This document shows, piece after piece, positions 63,285 to 64,000 of a stretch of DNA of 64,000 nt. The DNA comes from Dioscorea cayenensis subsp. rotundata (taxonomy: Eukaryota > Streptophyta > Magnoliopsida > Dioscoreales > Dioscoreaceae). Position numbers and translations under genes: made by a program. The stretch is from NCBI RefSeq assembly GCF_009730915.1, contig NC_052475.1, forward strand, positions 620,001 through 684,000. The letters are read 5' to 3'. Under the pieces are notes generated by a model that saw nothing but the letters and a program-made list of their open reading frames with translations, did not search any database and had not been told where the DNA came from. The stretch's first letter is position 1. Each line of letters starts with the position of its first letter.

Positions 63285-64000
63285 GACAAGACATTTGAAT
63301 GGATTCAACATTCTCGGGTGACTGTTTCAACGAGGTAGTGACAGCTAATATGCATGACTATATTGCCTTCTAGCCATCATAGTAGTAGGCCGCACGGACT
63401 CCTTTTTAGTTCCTCTCATGATATGTCATCTTTCAAATTGGTGGCTTGTTGCAAATTAAAGGTACTCCTGGTCTCATCCAGAGCACAGAAGACTGGCGAA
63501 AACCTATTATTGAGGTGGGAGTTAGTGTCCCCAACCATTATTATCTAAGGTACAAAGTGTCAGTTCACCAGTGACGACCTTGTGTCACTGGAGTCTATTG
63601 CTAAGGTGTTGCAAGGGATCTCAAGCTTGAACCAAGGATGGAATTGTTGTTGCTTCTGATTGGCTGGGGAGTTAATCACCTCCACTGAGCCCAGCTCTTG
63701 CTGGAATCCCTCCAGCTCTCCAACCAAGGATGAAGCCTCATCAACTACTTGTGCCTTAACTTTTAACTCTCTAAGGATCTCATGTGTAAATCGATGACTG
63801 GACCTTGAAGCACAGGAGCCAATCTCCTTAAACATGCCCAAGGATTGTTATTGCGCTGAAAGGTATCTCTCTCAAGTTTGTCGAAAGATCAGTAGGGTGT
63901 TGATAAAGTTGGTATTTGGCGGGGCATAAGCTAGAGAAGAAACGAAACGCTTGTGCCATCTTCTTCGTCCACCCTGAGTCCCCCACAAGTATGTTTCACA
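63285..64000. other. Right edge, unidentified
   Basis: Flank of the CACTA insertion. A minus-strand frame of 93 codons (63560-63841) reads LKVKAQVVDEASSLVGELEG and HPWFKLEIPCNTLAIDSSDT. I do not recognise it, and it may be part of a gene or repeat continuing past the window. Confidence 0.3.

Overview
This is a stretch of a flowering-plant nuclear genome. It is AT-rich, its genes are split by many introns, and the products are typical of land plants (xyloglucan xylosyltransferase, PLS-type PPR protein, cytokinin phosphotransfer protein, stress-associated zinc-finger protein, root-cap protein). The species cannot be fixed from the sequence alone. An exactly 1,000-base run of N (15133-16132) is an assembly gap placeholder.

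Layout, left to right. 0.8-0.9 kb: a possible first exon of a minus-strand gene running off the left edge. 5.2-6.6 kb (-): XXT5-like xylosyltransferase. 8.2-9.3 kb: long-TIR Mutator-like element beside a LINE remnant. 10.7-14.7 kb (+): monodehydroascorbate reductase, ten exons. 16.2-18.5 kb (-): 5' part of an IQM calmodulin-binding gene cut by the gap. 18.6-25.6 kb: gene desert with a 472-bp hAT-type element. 25.6-26.1 kb: a 65-bp minisatellite in front of CSA. 26.3-30.3 kb (+): CSA-1 DNA-repair WD40 gene. 30.5-33.7 kb (+): chloroplast-type aldo-keto reductase with a degraded copy of its first exon upstream. 34.1-36.3 kb (-): PPR gene, divergent from a twin CX9C gene (36.7-39.1 kb, +). 39.7-41.2 kb (-): AHP phosphotransfer protein. 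42.7-43.7 kb (+): Root_cap-domain secreted protein. 44.3-47.2 kb (-): uridine nucleosidase URH1. 48.4-51.9 kb (-): TAF12. 52.6-55.5 kb: LINE debris. 55.8-56.3 kb (+): A20/AN1 protein. 57.3-59.1 kb (-): purple acid phosphatase. 59.2-64.0 kb: repeat-rich, with LINE pieces, a 56-bp tandem duplication and a 1.39-kb non-autonomous CACTA element.

The genes are unrelated housekeeping and stress functions and do not form a cluster. Loose themes are organelle and redox biology (MDAR, plastid-type AKR, PPR, CX9C protein) and nuclear gene expression or repair (CSA, TAF12). I found no undescribed multi-gene system. The most useful observations are: three conserved genes (IQM, AKR, PAP) that each carry one extra base in a G/C run, which points to consensus error; three non-autonomous DNA transposons with recognisable TIRs and target-site duplications; a conserved plant protein with four cysteines at exact ten-residue spacing (twin CX9C); two probable GC-AG introns; and a promoter minisatellite rich in GGCCCA.

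Exon boundaries were read by eye from splice consensus, reading frame and remembered family sequences. No database search was possible.
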